Below, piece by piece: positions 18,801-30,546 of a stretch of 64,000 bases of DNA (positions are counted from its first letter, which is position 1; each line of letters opens with the position of its first letter). The translations under genes and the position numbers were made by a program. Source of the DNA: Nostoc sp. NMS8 (GTDB taxonomy: Bacteria > Cyanobacteriota > Cyanobacteriia > Cyanobacteriales > Nostocaceae); NCBI RefSeq assembly GCF_017115045.1, contig NZ_JABXKK010000082.1, positions 38,782 through 102,781 of the forward strand, written 5' to 3'. The notes below the pieces were generated by a model that saw only the letters and a list, made by a program, of their open reading frames with translations, did not search any database and was not told the DNA's origin.

Positions 18801-21654
18801 GTTGAATCGATAAGCAAACCTGTTTACACACTATCATTGGCAACAGAGGCGGAACCGCTTGATAGATTGCTGCTGTCACTGCTGCCAGAATTCGGATGAC
18901 TGCTAGGGCTTCAGGATCAGTCATTTCAGGCAATTTCAGCAATTCTTCTAACTGCTTTTCGTTCAAGAGTAACTGAGTTTCTTGTAAACTTTGATTAATC
19001 TCTGCTGGGCTAGGCTGGGTTGGAAATACAATTCCAAATAATTCCAGAACTGTGAGGGCGATTTTGATAGCTTCGGATTGTTTGCTCTGCGCCACATAGG
19101 CCAGAATTTTTACTTCGTAGACTTTAATAGTGTTTAGTAAGTTCTGAGCATTGTGCAACACATCATCCACAAGTTGCTCCATTAACTCAAAATCACCGCT
19201 CAAACAAGCAACTTCGGCAGCTAACTCATGTAAAGCTAAAGTTATTTCATAACAATGCTGCCAACTTTCTATAGTTAGCAGTTCAATACCTTGATTTAAA
19301 TACTGCATTGCAGCTACATAAGCAGTTGAAGATTTTGCCTTTTGTCCAGCCGCAAAATTGAGCATTGCTAGTTCGGAACGCTCAGTTTGATTACTAATTA
19401 ATGCGACTCCCTGATTCAACTGGTTAACAATTTCAAACAGTTTCTCGTCTCGCTCCTGTTCGGGTGTGGCATTAAGTAACCTTTGTCCAATTTTGAGATG
19501 CGTCAGTTGTTTTTGGTTTTCGGAAATAAGAGAATAGGCAGCTTGTTGTACTCGATCGTGCGAAAATCTATATTTAGCTAAATGTTTATTGTTATTTTTA
19601 TTTTGACTTGCTAATTTTTCATTATTTTCCCCTTGATAAAGTTTATAAATATCGCTAATTGGTACAACCAACCCTTCTTGTAAAGCTTGCCATAAATCAG
19701 CAGATGTCTCGGTTTCAAGTTGTTCTGCAACAATAGCTAAAGTTACCAAATCAAACTGATTGCCAATACAAGCTGCTAACTGCAATATATTTTGAGTGGA
19801 TGACGATAATTTTCGTAATTGCAAACCCATAAAGGCAACAATATCATCTGTAATCGATTGTTCATTGATTTGGGCAATATCACACTGCCAACACCCAGAC
19901 TCAAAGTTAAATTGAATGAGATTCTCGTGATGCAATGCCTTGAGAAACTGGATAGCGAAAAATGGATTACCTTGAGTTTTCTGCAATACCAATTGAGAAA
20001 GAGGTAATGCCAAGTTTTCTGTACACTTAAGTGTCTCAGCAACTAATTGATTTACTTGCCCTTGACTAAGTGGTACTAAAGTAATCGTATTAATCGTAGC
20101 TGTTGTTTTTTGGATATCACTCAAAGTCAACATTAATGGGTGTGCTGGATTAACTTCGTTATTACGATAAGCACCAATTAAGAACAGATGCTTGGTATCA
20201 GTCATTAATAACTGCATTAACATTAACGATGCTGAATCAGCCCATTGCAAATCGTCTAAAAAAATTACTAATGGATGTTTGTCAATAGTAAAGACTTGAG
20301 TAAATTTCTGGAATAATAAATTAAATCGATTTTGTGCCGCGCTTCCTGATAATTCTGTAACGGGTGGTTGTTGACCAATGATTTTTTCTAATTCGGGGAT
20401 GACTTCAATAATTACTTGTCCATTATCACCTAGAGCCGCTAAAATCTTATTTTTAAATTGTTGAATTTTAACATTGCTTTCTGTTAATAATTGCTCCATT
20501 AAATCTCGGAATGCTTGCACAAATGCACTGAAGGGAATATTCCGTTGATATTGGTCATATTTACCTTTAATAAAATAACCGCGTTGTTTGACAATTGGTT
20601 TATGAATTTCGTTAACGACAACGGTTTTACCAATACCTGAAAAACCAGCTACCAGCATCATTTCTGTTGCACCAAGGCTAACTCTTTCAAATGCTTGCAG
20701 TAGGGTTGATACTTCGGTTTCTCGTCCATAAAGTTTATCAGGAATGATGAAGCGATCGCACACATCCCGTTGTCCAATTTCAAAGCCTTGAATCTTACCA
20801 TCAACTTGTAGCTGATGCAAACATTTTTCTAAATCAAACTTTAGTCCCGATGCACTTTGATATCTATCTTCGGCATTTTTTGCCATCAATTTCATCACGA
20901 TATCTGACAAGATTTGCGGAATCTCTTCACCTTTGACTTCCCAAAGGGATGGTGGTATCTTTGCTAAATGACAATGTACTAATTCCATCGGGTCGTTTGA
21001 TTGAAACGGTAAAACTCCAGTCAATAACTCGTAAAAAGTCACACCTAATGAATAGAAGTCAGTACGGTAGTCAATCCCCCGATTCATTCTGCCTGTTTGT
21101 TCAGGAGAAATATAACGAAGTGTCCCTTCTAACACATTGGGATTCATCAATGTTTGAGTTTCCCGTGGTAGTAGGGATGCAATACTAAAGTCAATTAATT
21201 TAACTTGTTTGGTTTTGGGATTAATTAAAATATTGGCGGGTTTGATATCTTTATGAATAATCCGCTCTCGATATAATATATCTAAGGTATTGCACAGTGC
21301 GATCGCAATCCGTAAAAACTCTTCACCAGACGCGCTATACCGCCCCTGCTCAGAGGTGAAATAATTTTTGAGAGAAATCCCGCCAAAATCTTCCATCACC
21401 AAGGCATAGCCATTCTGATAGGCTTGGAGGCTATAGGTTTGGACGATTAGCGGTGAGTTGAGATTTTTAGCAATGGTGTACTGATTGCGAAACGACAAGA
21501 GTTCACTGAAACTCGGATAAGGATTTTTCAGTAGTTTAATGACTACAGGTAATGAGTCGGTTTCTCGATACCCTCGATAAACTAGAGTTCTAGAACCATT
21601 GTAGAGTTCTTCACTTACCTTGTATCCGGGAATATTCACAGGATTACTAACCAT
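15790..21654 (-). CDS. Trifunctional Ser/Thr kinase - AAA ATPase - GAF/PAS - sensor histidine kinase
   Basis: A 1954-residue protein. Residues ~1-275: Ser/Thr kinase (catalytic loop HKDIKPAN near 130, DFS instead of DFG). ~310-600: ATPase with Walker A GFSGIGKT near 337 and Walker B VIFLDDLQWAD. ~700-1330: helical repeats. ~1380-1530: GAF domain. ~1540-1660: PAS domain. Then HisKA with the phospho-acceptor His1689 in AHEMNNPLGF and a HATPase with N-box FANAIDAL and GTGLGLAIARQI. This arrangement is common in Nostoc and often found with stress or nitrogen signalling, but the ligand is unknown. The C-terminus (PICFG, stop) is encoded by an inserted element. A decayed copy of the histidine kinase part lies at 28199-28984. 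Confidence 0.93.
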   Translation of the reverse strand: MVSNPVNIPGYKVSEELYNGSRTLVYRGYRETDSLPVVIKLLKNPYPSFSELLSFRNQYTIAKNLNSPLIVQTYSLQAYQNGYALVMEDFGGISLKNYFTSEQGRYSASGEEFLRIAIALCNTLDILYRERIIHKDIKPANILINPKTKQVKLIDFSIASLLPRETQTLMNPNVLEGTLRYISPEQTGRMNRGIDYRTDFYSLGVTFYELLTGVLPFQSNDPMELVHCHLAKIPPSLWEVKGEEIPQILSDIVMKLMAKNAEDRYQSASGLKFDLEKCLHQLQVDGKIQGFEIGQRDVCDRFIIPDKLYGRETEVSTLLQAFERVSLGATEMMLVAGFSGIGKTVVVNEIHKPIVKQRGYFIKGKYDQYQRNIPFSAFVQAFRDLMEQLLTESNVKIQQFKNKILAALGDNGQVIIEVIPELEKIIGQQPPVTELSGSAAQNRFNLLFQKFTQVFTIDKHPLVIFLDDLQWADSASLMLMQLLMTDTKHLFLIGAYRNNEVNPAHPLMLTLSDIQKTTATINTITLVPLSQGQVNQLVAETLKCTENLALPLSQLVLQKTQGNPFFAIQFLKALHHENLIQFNFESGCWQCDIAQINEQSITDDIVAFMGLQLRKLSSSTQNILQLAACIGNQFDLVTLAIVAEQLETETSADLWQALQEGLVVPISDIYKLYQGENNEKLASQNKNNNKHLAKYRFSHDRVQQAAYSLISENQKQLTHLKIGQRLLNATPEQERDEKLFEIVNQLNQGVALISNQTERSELAMLNFAAGQKAKSSTAYVAAMQYLNQGIELLTIESWQHCYEITLALHELAAEVACLSGDFELMEQLVDDVLHNAQNLLNTIKVYEVKILAYVAQSKQSEAIKIALTVLELFGIVFPTQPSPAEINQSLQETQLLLNEKQLEELLKLPEMTDPEALAVIRILAAVTAAIYQAVPPLLPMIVCKQVCLSIQQGNATVSTLAYAWYGVILCITGEIELGNQAGELALDLLAKSRSQEFKASTINMVYPFVKPWKYHIQTSLVPLLEGYQSGLEMGALEYAAYCAYNYCSLSFFLGKELTVLEKEMAAYSQALAQLKQEVAYNYLNIFYQSTLNLGSTSVSQSYLPWQFQGVVYNEAKMLPLHQTANDLYAIGTLYVNKLILCYLFQEWDEAIVVADYAQQYLDGVAGCIMVAIFHFYDSLTQLAILPDTCEEKQEILQQRVLVNQQKLKQWTSHAPMNFQHKYYLVEAEKYRVYGQKTDAMELYDLAIQLAQKNQYLQEEALANELAAKFYLDWGREKVAQTYMQEAYYCYARWGAKAKIEDLEKRYPQLLQPILQQRQINFNPLETIAFSSGTSSSHRASTTTNTSISNALDFTSILKAAQTISSSLELDQLIASLTSIILENSGAKKAVLILPQDDIWQVRAITFINHEKIQTILESQLLDDCQDIPVKAINYVKNTQKTVVIDNCKTDIIGLIGEYMYRTQPQSVLCTPIMNQGRLVGIIYLENQLTQGVFTSDRLSAINFLCTQAAIALENAQLYNHLQERDKFLSSIYEGVGCLIFVTDIRDNGRYEYTGWSKSCELTVGIPASQVLGKSPQEVMAPDESAAIEQKYLHCFQTGIPITYEECLTFNDQKIWLLTTLSPLKDETGKVYRVVGTTINITARKQAEKIVTEKSQALGIVLKDLQQAQLQIVQSEKMSALGNLVAGVAHEMNNPLGFIAASLKQAKPTIADVVQHLKLYQQSLPNPSAEIIDHAEEIDLNYSLEDLPKSIDSMVMACDRLKNISTSLRTFSRADKDYKVPFNIHEGIDSTILILKHRLKPNEQRPAIEVITEYGNLPKVECFPGQLNQVFMNIFANAIDALDESNTGRSFAEIKENPHQITIKTSLKDHQVEIKIADNANGMNEEVKDKIFDHLFTTKSVGKGTGLGLAIARQIIVEKHSGSIQCNSSPGQGTEFVITIPVRQIAEEVHPICFG

Positions 21655-24980
<3,326 letters not shown>

Positions 24981-25048
24981 CTCAATCTGAGTCCCTATTC
25001 CGGTCAATCAAATAACTTGTCAACAAACATTACCAATGGAGATTCATC

Positions 25049-26458
25049 ATGACTAATACAGCAAACACTCCCCTAGAAAATCTAATTGAGCAACTGCCAA
25101 TGGCTTTGCAGACCGAAGCGGCGCGGAAATTGGCAGGCACCACCAAAACCCAACCCCAGATGCAGGGAATTACCTCACGGTGGCTCTTAAAACTACTGCC
25201 TTGGGTAGAAACCGTGGGGGGTAGCTATCAGGTCAACCGCCGCTTAACATATACGGTTGGGGATGGACGGGTCAGCTTTACTAATACAGGGGCGCAGGTA
25301 CAGGTCATTCCGCAAGAACTCGCTGAGTTACCTTTATTGCGGGAATTTGAAGATTTTGAAGTGTTAAACGCCTTAGCTAGTCAATTTGTACAACAAGAAT
25401 TTGCTGCGGGTGATGTGATCATCCAAGAAGGTCAACCAGCCGATAGAGTATTGCTGATTGCTCATGGTAAAGTCAACAAAATTGGCGCAGGCAAGTATGA
25501 CGATCGCGTTGTTTTGAGTATATTAGCCGATGGCGATCATTTTGGCGATTACGCTTTAGTCGAATCCCAAGATACTTGGGATGTCACCCTCACTGCCATT
25601 ACCCGTTGCACCATCTTGTTTCTACCTCAAGCAGCTTTTCAAAACCTGGTTAACCAGTCTGAAGCTTTACAAGTGCAAGTGGATCAATTCAGGGCAAAAT
25701 TGCGCCAACCCAAAAACCAATACGGGGAAGCCTCGATTGATGTTACCTCCGGCCACCTCGCAGAGGCATTATTACCTGGGACTTTTGCAGATTATGAACT
25801 CAATCCACGAGAATATGAGTTAAGTGTCGCTCAAACCATTTTGCAAATCAATACACGGGTTGCTGACCTCTACAACGAACCCATGAATCAGACTGAGGAA
25901 CAATTGCGCCTCACCATCGAAGCATTACGGGAACGCCAAGAACACGAAATAGTGAACAATCGTGACTTCGGACTGTTACACAATGCCGATCTCAAACAAC
26001 GCATCTTTACCCGCAGTGGCCCCCCAACTCCTGACGATCTCGATGAATTGATCTCTATTGTTTGGAAAGAACCGAGCTTTTTCTTAGCTCATCCCCGCGC
26101 TATTGCTGCTTTTGGTCGAGAATGTAACCGTCTAGGACTCTATCCCGATCCTATCCCCACAGGTAACAGTGCAATTCCGTCTTGGCGTGGTATTCCCATC
26201 TATCCTTGCAATAAGATTCCCGTTACGAAAGAGCGTACTAGCTCCATTCTCTTAATGCGTGTGGGAGCAACCAACCAGGGTGTTGTTGGTCTGCATAAAA
26301 CTGGCATTCCTGATGAATATCAGCCTAGTTTGTCTGTCCGCTTTATGGGTATTAACGAAAAGGCCATTATTTCCTACCTGGTTAGTGCTTACTACTCTAC
26401 AGCTGTTCTCGTTCCTGATGCACTAGGCATCCTTGAAGATGTAGAACTTGGTCTTTAA
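25049..26458 (+). CDS. Family 2B encapsulin shell protein with cyclic-nucleotide-binding-like domain (copy 1)
   Basis: A 469-residue protein usually named Crp-family or cnb1 in geosmin operons. Its architecture is that of Family 2B encapsulins: an N-terminal arm and HK97-type shell start ([38 protein letters not shown]), a cNMP-binding-like domain at about residues 97-214 ([30 protein letters not shown]), then the rest of the shell fold ([25 protein letters not shown] ... [21 protein letters not shown]). No DNA-binding HTH is present, so it is not a transcription factor. The canonical phosphate-binding Arg of the nucleotide pocket is absent ([11 protein letters not shown]). RBS GGAG lies just upstream. 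The stop codon lies within a 10-bp target duplication of an inserted MITE. Confidence 0.88.
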   Translation: MTNTANTPLENLIEQLPMALQTEAARKLAGTTKTQPQMQGITSRWLLKLLPWVETVGGSYQVNRRLTYTVGDGRVSFTNTGAQVQVIPQELAELPLLREFEDFEVLNALASQFVQQEFAAGDVIIQEGQPADRVLLIAHGKVNKIGAGKYDDRVVLSILADGDHFGDYALVESQDTWDVTLTAITRCTILFLPQAAFQNLVNQSEALQVQVDQFRAKLRQPKNQYGEASIDVTSGHLAEALLPGTFADYELNPREYELSVAQTILQINTRVADLYNEPMNQTEEQLRLTIEALRERQEHEIVNNRDFGLLHNADLKQRIFTRSGPPTPDDLDELISIVWKEPSFFLAHPRAIAAFGRECNRLGLYPDPIPTGNSAIPSWRGIPIYPCNKIPVTKERTSSILLMRVGATNQGVVGLHKTGIPDEYQPSLSVRFMGINEKAIISYLVSAYYSTAVLVPDALGILEDVELGL

Positions 26459-26460
26459 GT

Positions 26461-26644
26461 GAATGGCACGAAGAAAAGCTATAAGCTTTGCCCTAACTGG
26501 TTAAGAGCCTGGAGGCTCTTAACCCATTCTCGGAGGCTCCGCCTTCAGTGGGCTGACCAGAGGCAGAGCCTCTTGGAATATATTCCCAGTCTGAAGACTG
26601 GGAACGAGGTAACACAAGCCTTTCGCCTTTTCTTAGTGCCATTC
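26461..26644. mobile_element. MITE, 184 bp, 10-bp target duplication, between the two shell genes
   Basis: Ends are inverted repeats: GAATGGCACGAAGAAAAG at the left, and the right end reads GAATGGCACTAAGAAAAG on the other strand. The element is flanked by a perfect 10-bp direct repeat GTCTTTAAGT at 26451-26460 and 26645-26654, the left copy including the TAA stop of the upstream shell gene. Internal perfect hairpins: 26501-26522 (TTAAGAGCCT stem), about 26568-26580 (GAGGC stem) and 26585-26602 (CCCAGTCT stem). A second copy lies at 50520-50705. No transposase is encoded, so it is non-autonomous. Confidence 0.88.
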
Positions 26645-26681
26645 GTCTTTAAGTAGTCGGACATCCTCTCCAAAGTAGGGG

Positions 26682-26697
26682 CGAACGGTCGTTCGCT
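26682..26697. repeat. Short GCGAACGGTCGTTCGC hairpin
   Basis: Six-base arms GCGAAC / GTTCGC around a 4-base loop, in the short space between the MITE and the second shell gene. This sequence recurs in Nostoc genomes as a dispersed repeat (recalled, not checked). With the MITE hairpins it could weaken read-through into the second shell gene. Confidence 0.4.
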
Positions 26698-26756
26698 CTT
26701 ACTCTTTGATGCTCTCTCTTAGGAATGTAAATTTAGTTGCATGAAACGTTAACTTT

Positions 26757-28166
26757 ATGACAGATGCTTTGATTAGGCCTGATTTAGACCAAGAAAACAG
26801 GCAACTCCAGATGAGCTTAAGCACGAAAGGGGCGCGGAATTTAGCCAAAACCACGAAAACTTCGCCCCAGATGCAAGGCATTACCCCCAGGTGGTTGTTA
26901 CAGATGTTGCCTTGGGTACAAATCACGGGTGGGGCCTATCGGGTTAACCGTCGCTTGACTTATGATCTTGGTAACGGACGGGTCAGCTTTACCAATACAG
27001 GGGCCCAGGTGCGGGTCATTCCCCAAGCACTTTGTGAACTATCTTTACTGCGTGGTTTTGAGGATATTGAGGTACTCAACGCTTTAGCAAACCGCTTTGT
27101 ACAACAAGAATTTGCCCCTGGTGAGGTAATTGTACAGGAAGGTCAACCAGCCGACCAGGTGTTATTAATTGCTCATGGTAAAGTTAATAAGCTGAAGGCA
27201 GGCAAATATGAGGCGGAATCTTTACGGGATATCTTAGCTCATGGCGATTGTTTTGGTGGCGAAGCTATAGTTCTATCTCAGGACACTTGGGAGGTTAGCC
27301 TGAGAGCTGTTACGCGCTGCATAATTTTGTCTTTGCCAGTACAGGCGTTTCGGGAGTTGATGAACCAGTCTGCAACGCTTCAGGCTCAGGTCGATCGCTT
27401 TAGAGCTATATTGAGCAAACCCCAGGATAGGCATAATCAAGCGGCGATCGCCATGTCTGCCGGTCACAGTCAGGAAACTGAGTTACCCAGGACATTTGTT
27501 GATTACGACTTGAGTCCACGGGAGTATGAGTTAAGCGTCGCTCAAACCATTTTACGGGTGAATACGCGAGTTGCTGACCTCTACAACGAACCCATGAACC
27601 AGACGGAGCAACAATTACGGCTGACTATCGAAGCGTTGCGGGAACGACAAGAATACGAAATGCTGAATAATCCTGATTTTGGATTGTTGCACAATGCCGA
27701 TCTCAAGCAACGCATCTTTACCCGCACCGGGTCACCAACTCCAGATGATTTTGATGAATTGCTCTCTCGGCGGCGCAAATCCCATTTTTTCCTAGCTCAC
27801 CCTCGCGCGATCGCTGCTTTTAACCGGGAGTGTAACCGTCGTGGAATCTATTCCCCAAACACGCAGGTCAATGGAAAGATTGTACCTGCATGGCGCAACT
27901 ATCCGATTTTTCCTTGTAACAAAATTCCGATCACCAAGGAGGGTACTAGCTCTATTTTGATATTCCGTGTCGGAGAAGAAAACCAAGGGGTGATAGGTTT
28001 ACACAAAACGGGTATCCCTGATGAATACCAACCCAGTTTGTCTGTGCGGTTTTCGGGCATCAGCGAAAAAGCGGTCATTTCTTATCTTGTCAGCGCCTAC
28101 TACTCCGCAGCAATTCTCATCCCCGATGCACTTGGCATCCTGGAAGATGTCGAAATTGGGCGCTGA
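26757..28166 (+). CDS. Family 2B encapsulin shell protein with cyclic-nucleotide-binding-like domain (copy 2)
   Basis: A 469-residue paralogue of the preceding shell protein, alike along its whole length by eye ([55 protein letters not shown]). The cNMP-like domain (about residues 100-215) is retained, again without the pocket arginine ([11 protein letters not shown]). Differences cluster in the first 15 residues, in the cNMP domain and in one loop ([11 protein letters not shown] against [12 protein letters not shown]), where one residue is missing. Two distinct shell proteins beside one cargo suggest a mixed shell. No strong ribosome-binding site is seen; expression may rely on a promoter in the MITE-containing gap or on read-through. 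Confidence 0.87.
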   Translation: MTDALIRPDLDQENRQLQMSLSTKGARNLAKTTKTSPQMQGITPRWLLQMLPWVQITGGAYRVNRRLTYDLGNGRVSFTNTGAQVRVIPQALCELSLLRGFEDIEVLNALANRFVQQEFAPGEVIVQEGQPADQVLLIAHGKVNKLKAGKYEAESLRDILAHGDCFGGEAIVLSQDTWEVSLRAVTRCIILSLPVQAFRELMNQSATLQAQVDRFRAILSKPQDRHNQAAIAMSAGHSQETELPRTFVDYDLSPREYELSVAQTILRVNTRVADLYNEPMNQTEQQLRLTIEALRERQEYEMLNNPDFGLLHNADLKQRIFTRTGSPTPDDFDELLSRRRKSHFFLAHPRAIAAFNRECNRRGIYSPNTQVNGKIVPAWRNYPIFPCNKIPITKEGTSSILIFRVGEENQGVIGLHKTGIPDEYQPSLSVRFSGISEKAVISYLVSAYYSAAILIPDALGILEDVEIGR

Positions 28167-28198
28167 GGGAAGGGTGTTTCCCCACTCCCAACTCCTTG

Positions 28199-28984
28199 TC
28201 ATACCAGAATTTCAATGATAAATTTTGTACCTTCACCGAGAACAGAGTTAAAACCCAATTTACCGCCGTGGGTTTCTTCAACAATTTGACGAGCGATGTC
28301 TGACGACAAGCCGCTTTGCGTCTACGCCAACCCCAATCCTGTACCTTTCCCCACAGCTTTTGCAGTAAATAAATGGTCAAATATTTTTGATTTGATTTGT
28401 TTACTCATCCCTTTACCATTATCAGCAATAGCAATTTTAACGCTATTGTTTTCGACCGAGGTTGTAATGGTAATGTAGTTAAGACTGGCTTAAATTTCCT
28501 GAAAACTGTGTCCCTAATTAGATTCATCTAAGGCATCAATAGCATTTGCGATCAGATTCATAAATACCTGATTTAATTGCCCTGGGAAGGATTCAATTTG
28601 AGGTAAATTACCGTAGTTAGTGACAACTTCAATAGCGGGACGTTGTTCATTAGCTTTGAGACGATGTTTCAAAATTAAAATCGTGCTATCAATGCCTTCG
28701 TGAATGTTAAATGGCACTTTGTAGTCTTGATTGGTACGGGAGAAAGTACGTAAACTGGTGCTGATATTTTTCAACCTGTCGCACGCCATAGACATAGAAT
28801 GAATCATCTTAGGCAAGTCTGATAAGCTATAATCCAAATCGATTTGTTCGGTGTGTTCAATAATTTACTCGGCTGGATTTGCTAGATTTTGTTGATAGAG
28901 TTTCAAGTGTTCAACAATATCAGCTAAAGTGGGTTTAGCTTGTGTGAGACTAGCAGCAATAAAATCGAGGAGATTATTCATTTA
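28199..28984 (-). pseudogene. Decayed sensor histidine kinase fragment
   Basis: Reading on the minus strand gives MNNLLDFIAASLTQAKP, DYSLSDLPKMIHSMSMACDRLKNIS, then NIHEGIDSTILILKHRLKANEQRPAIEV and a C-terminal GTKFIIEIL, clearly homologous to residues ~1691-1945 of the large kinase at 15790-21654. The phospho-acceptor His and what precedes it are lost (a stop stands just before MNN), an in-frame stop occurs after NPAE (near 28865), and the frame is broken again between about 28380 and 28513. It is a relic of a duplicated kinase. Confidence 0.85.
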
Positions 28985-29235
28985 GCCTTGGAAAATAAAT
29001 CAAGCCAGAAATACTGGTTTTTCGTTGGTGAAAAGTTTCCTATGGTGGGAAACCCACCTACAGAATTTTTCGCTAAATTTATTTATGGCAATTATCTTTT
29101 TACCTTTTATTTCCTAACCTGGTTAATGAACACCTAATTTAATTCATTATTATTGGCTGCAACAATCAGATTGTCATGGCAATAAATTCTGAAGTCTGAC
29201 AGAAAGTTTTCATCAACAGTTAGAGTTGATTGTAT
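28985..29235. other. Intergenic region, nothing recognised
   Basis: About 250 AT-rich bases between the kinase relic and the end of nifN. No terminator with a clear stem was found directly after nifN. Confidence 0.4.
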
Positions 29236-30546
29236 TTAATGCTTAACCCTTATTTCCTGCTCTAAAAACAGATTGCCAATATCAAATAAAAGCTGGATAG
29301 TACCTCGATAGCCAACTTTGCAGAACTGACCACTATCTAAGCGGTCAAAAATGGGAATACCTTGACGGTAGAGAGGAATTTTTAAGCGTTGGCTGATCGC
29401 TACTCCATGAGAATTGGTAATTAGTAAATCAGACCCAACCGCCAATTGCTCAAAGTCTTCCAAATCGCCAATAGTGACGCTCTTGATCGGCAGTTTTTCT
29501 AGCATAGGAAAGCGTGTCGTTGTCACTGCTGAGTGAATCTCAACTCCTAGCGATCGCAAAAAAGAAACTGTTGACCAGAGTAAATCTGGTTCCAGCGCCA
29601 AAGAAACTCGCTTGCAACCAAAGTAAAAGTGATTTTCCAACATCACGTGTTGTAACTGACGGCGTTGACTGCGGTATTTATCCGGTACCCTAACACCACT
29701 GATATCCGCCAATGCTTGCAGAAATTTATCTACTGCTGCTAGTCCCGTCAGTTCACCAAATACCTCATAAGGTATATTGAACCTTTGCTCCAAAATTTGC
29801 GCCGCACCCCGCATACTATCACCCAGCGCCAAAGTGAATACAGAACTACCAATTGAGCGCAACTGTGCTGCATTTGTGCCATTAGCTGTTATTGCACTAG
29901 AAGAATCTTCTATATGACTATCTAAAGAGCCAGAAAGGTCAGGTACAACAATAGGTACAAGTCCAAAAGAGGTGACAATCTCTTTGATTTCCTGGACATC
30001 TCCTGGTGTAAAGGCAGAACTCGCCAAAATAGTGATTTGTGTGGCACAAGCGTCTTGCTTAGAGCTTTTTTGGGGAATTTCCCTGACTATACTCTCAACT
30101 GCACCAGCAAAGCCATCCTGTAATGTACCTTTGAAATCCGGTGTAGAGACAAGCACAATTGGTAAATAATCCAGTTCTGGGTGACGGTGGCGAATCTCCT
30201 TGACAAAGCGTCCCATGTCATCACCTCTGGTTTCCACCAGTCCGGTGCTACAAAGACCGATAATTTCTGGTTTGGATCTCTGCACCAAAGTCAAGATTGC
30301 TTGTTCAACTCTTTCCTCTCCCCCCAAAATGGTTGCAACTTCTGTCATCGCTGTACTGGAAAGAGGAATCGTCTGACGAAAATGTTGTACTAATACTGCC
30401 TTAGTCAAAGCAGTGCAGCCTTGAGAACCGTGTAACAAAGGCATGATTCCCTTCAACCCCAAAAAGGCTAAAACTGCACCCACAGTTTGGCTTTGCTTTA
30501 GGGGATTAACTGCAACAGATGTACTCGTAACACTAATAATCGCCAT
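29236..30546 (-). CDS. nifN: Nitrogenase cofactor scaffold protein NifN homologue
   Basis: A 436-residue protein from the ATG at 30546, whose A is shared with the TAA of nifE (TAATG overlap, translational coupling) and which has a strong upstream AGAGGAGGAAA site. NifN features: NPLKQSQTVGAVLAFLG, then PLLHGSQGCTAL with Cys44 at the position of the NifN O-cluster ligand, and ATILGGEERVEQAI. NifN pairs with NifE in a NifDK-like heterotetramer on which the FeMo- or FeV-cofactor precursor matures. There is no nifB-like fusion. It is the third gene of a nifH-nifE-nifN array without nifDK, so it may be a second set or belong to an alternative nitrogenase (vnfN). The longer frame to 30609 is not used. 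Confidence 0.88.
   Translation of the reverse strand: MAIISVTSTSVAVNPLKQSQTVGAVLAFLGLKGIMPLLHGSQGCTALTKAVLVQHFRQTIPLSSTAMTEVATILGGEERVEQAILTLVQRSKPEIIGLCSTGLVETRGDDMGRFVKEIRHRHPELDYLPIVLVSTPDFKGTLQDGFAGAVESIVREIPQKSSKQDACATQITILASSAFTPGDVQEIKEIVTSFGLVPIVVPDLSGSLDSHIEDSSSAITANGTNAAQLRSIGSSVFTLALGDSMRGAAQILEQRFNIPYEVFGELTGLAAVDKFLQALADISGVRVPDKYRSQRRQLQHVMLENHFYFGCKRVSLALEPDLLWSTVSFLRSLGVEIHSAVTTTRFPMLEKLPIKSVTIGDLEDFEQLAVGSDLLITNSHGVAISQRLKIPLYRQGIPIFDRLDSGQFCKVGYRGTIQLLFDIGNLFLEQEIRVKH

Noticed and set aside
26459..26656. 65-codon frame between the two shell genes
   Set aside because: It only translates the MITE and its flanks.
25049..28166. Crp/Fnr-type transcription regulators
   Set aside because: A cNMP-like domain is present but there is no helix-turn-helix; the remaining ~350 residues fit an encapsulin shell.
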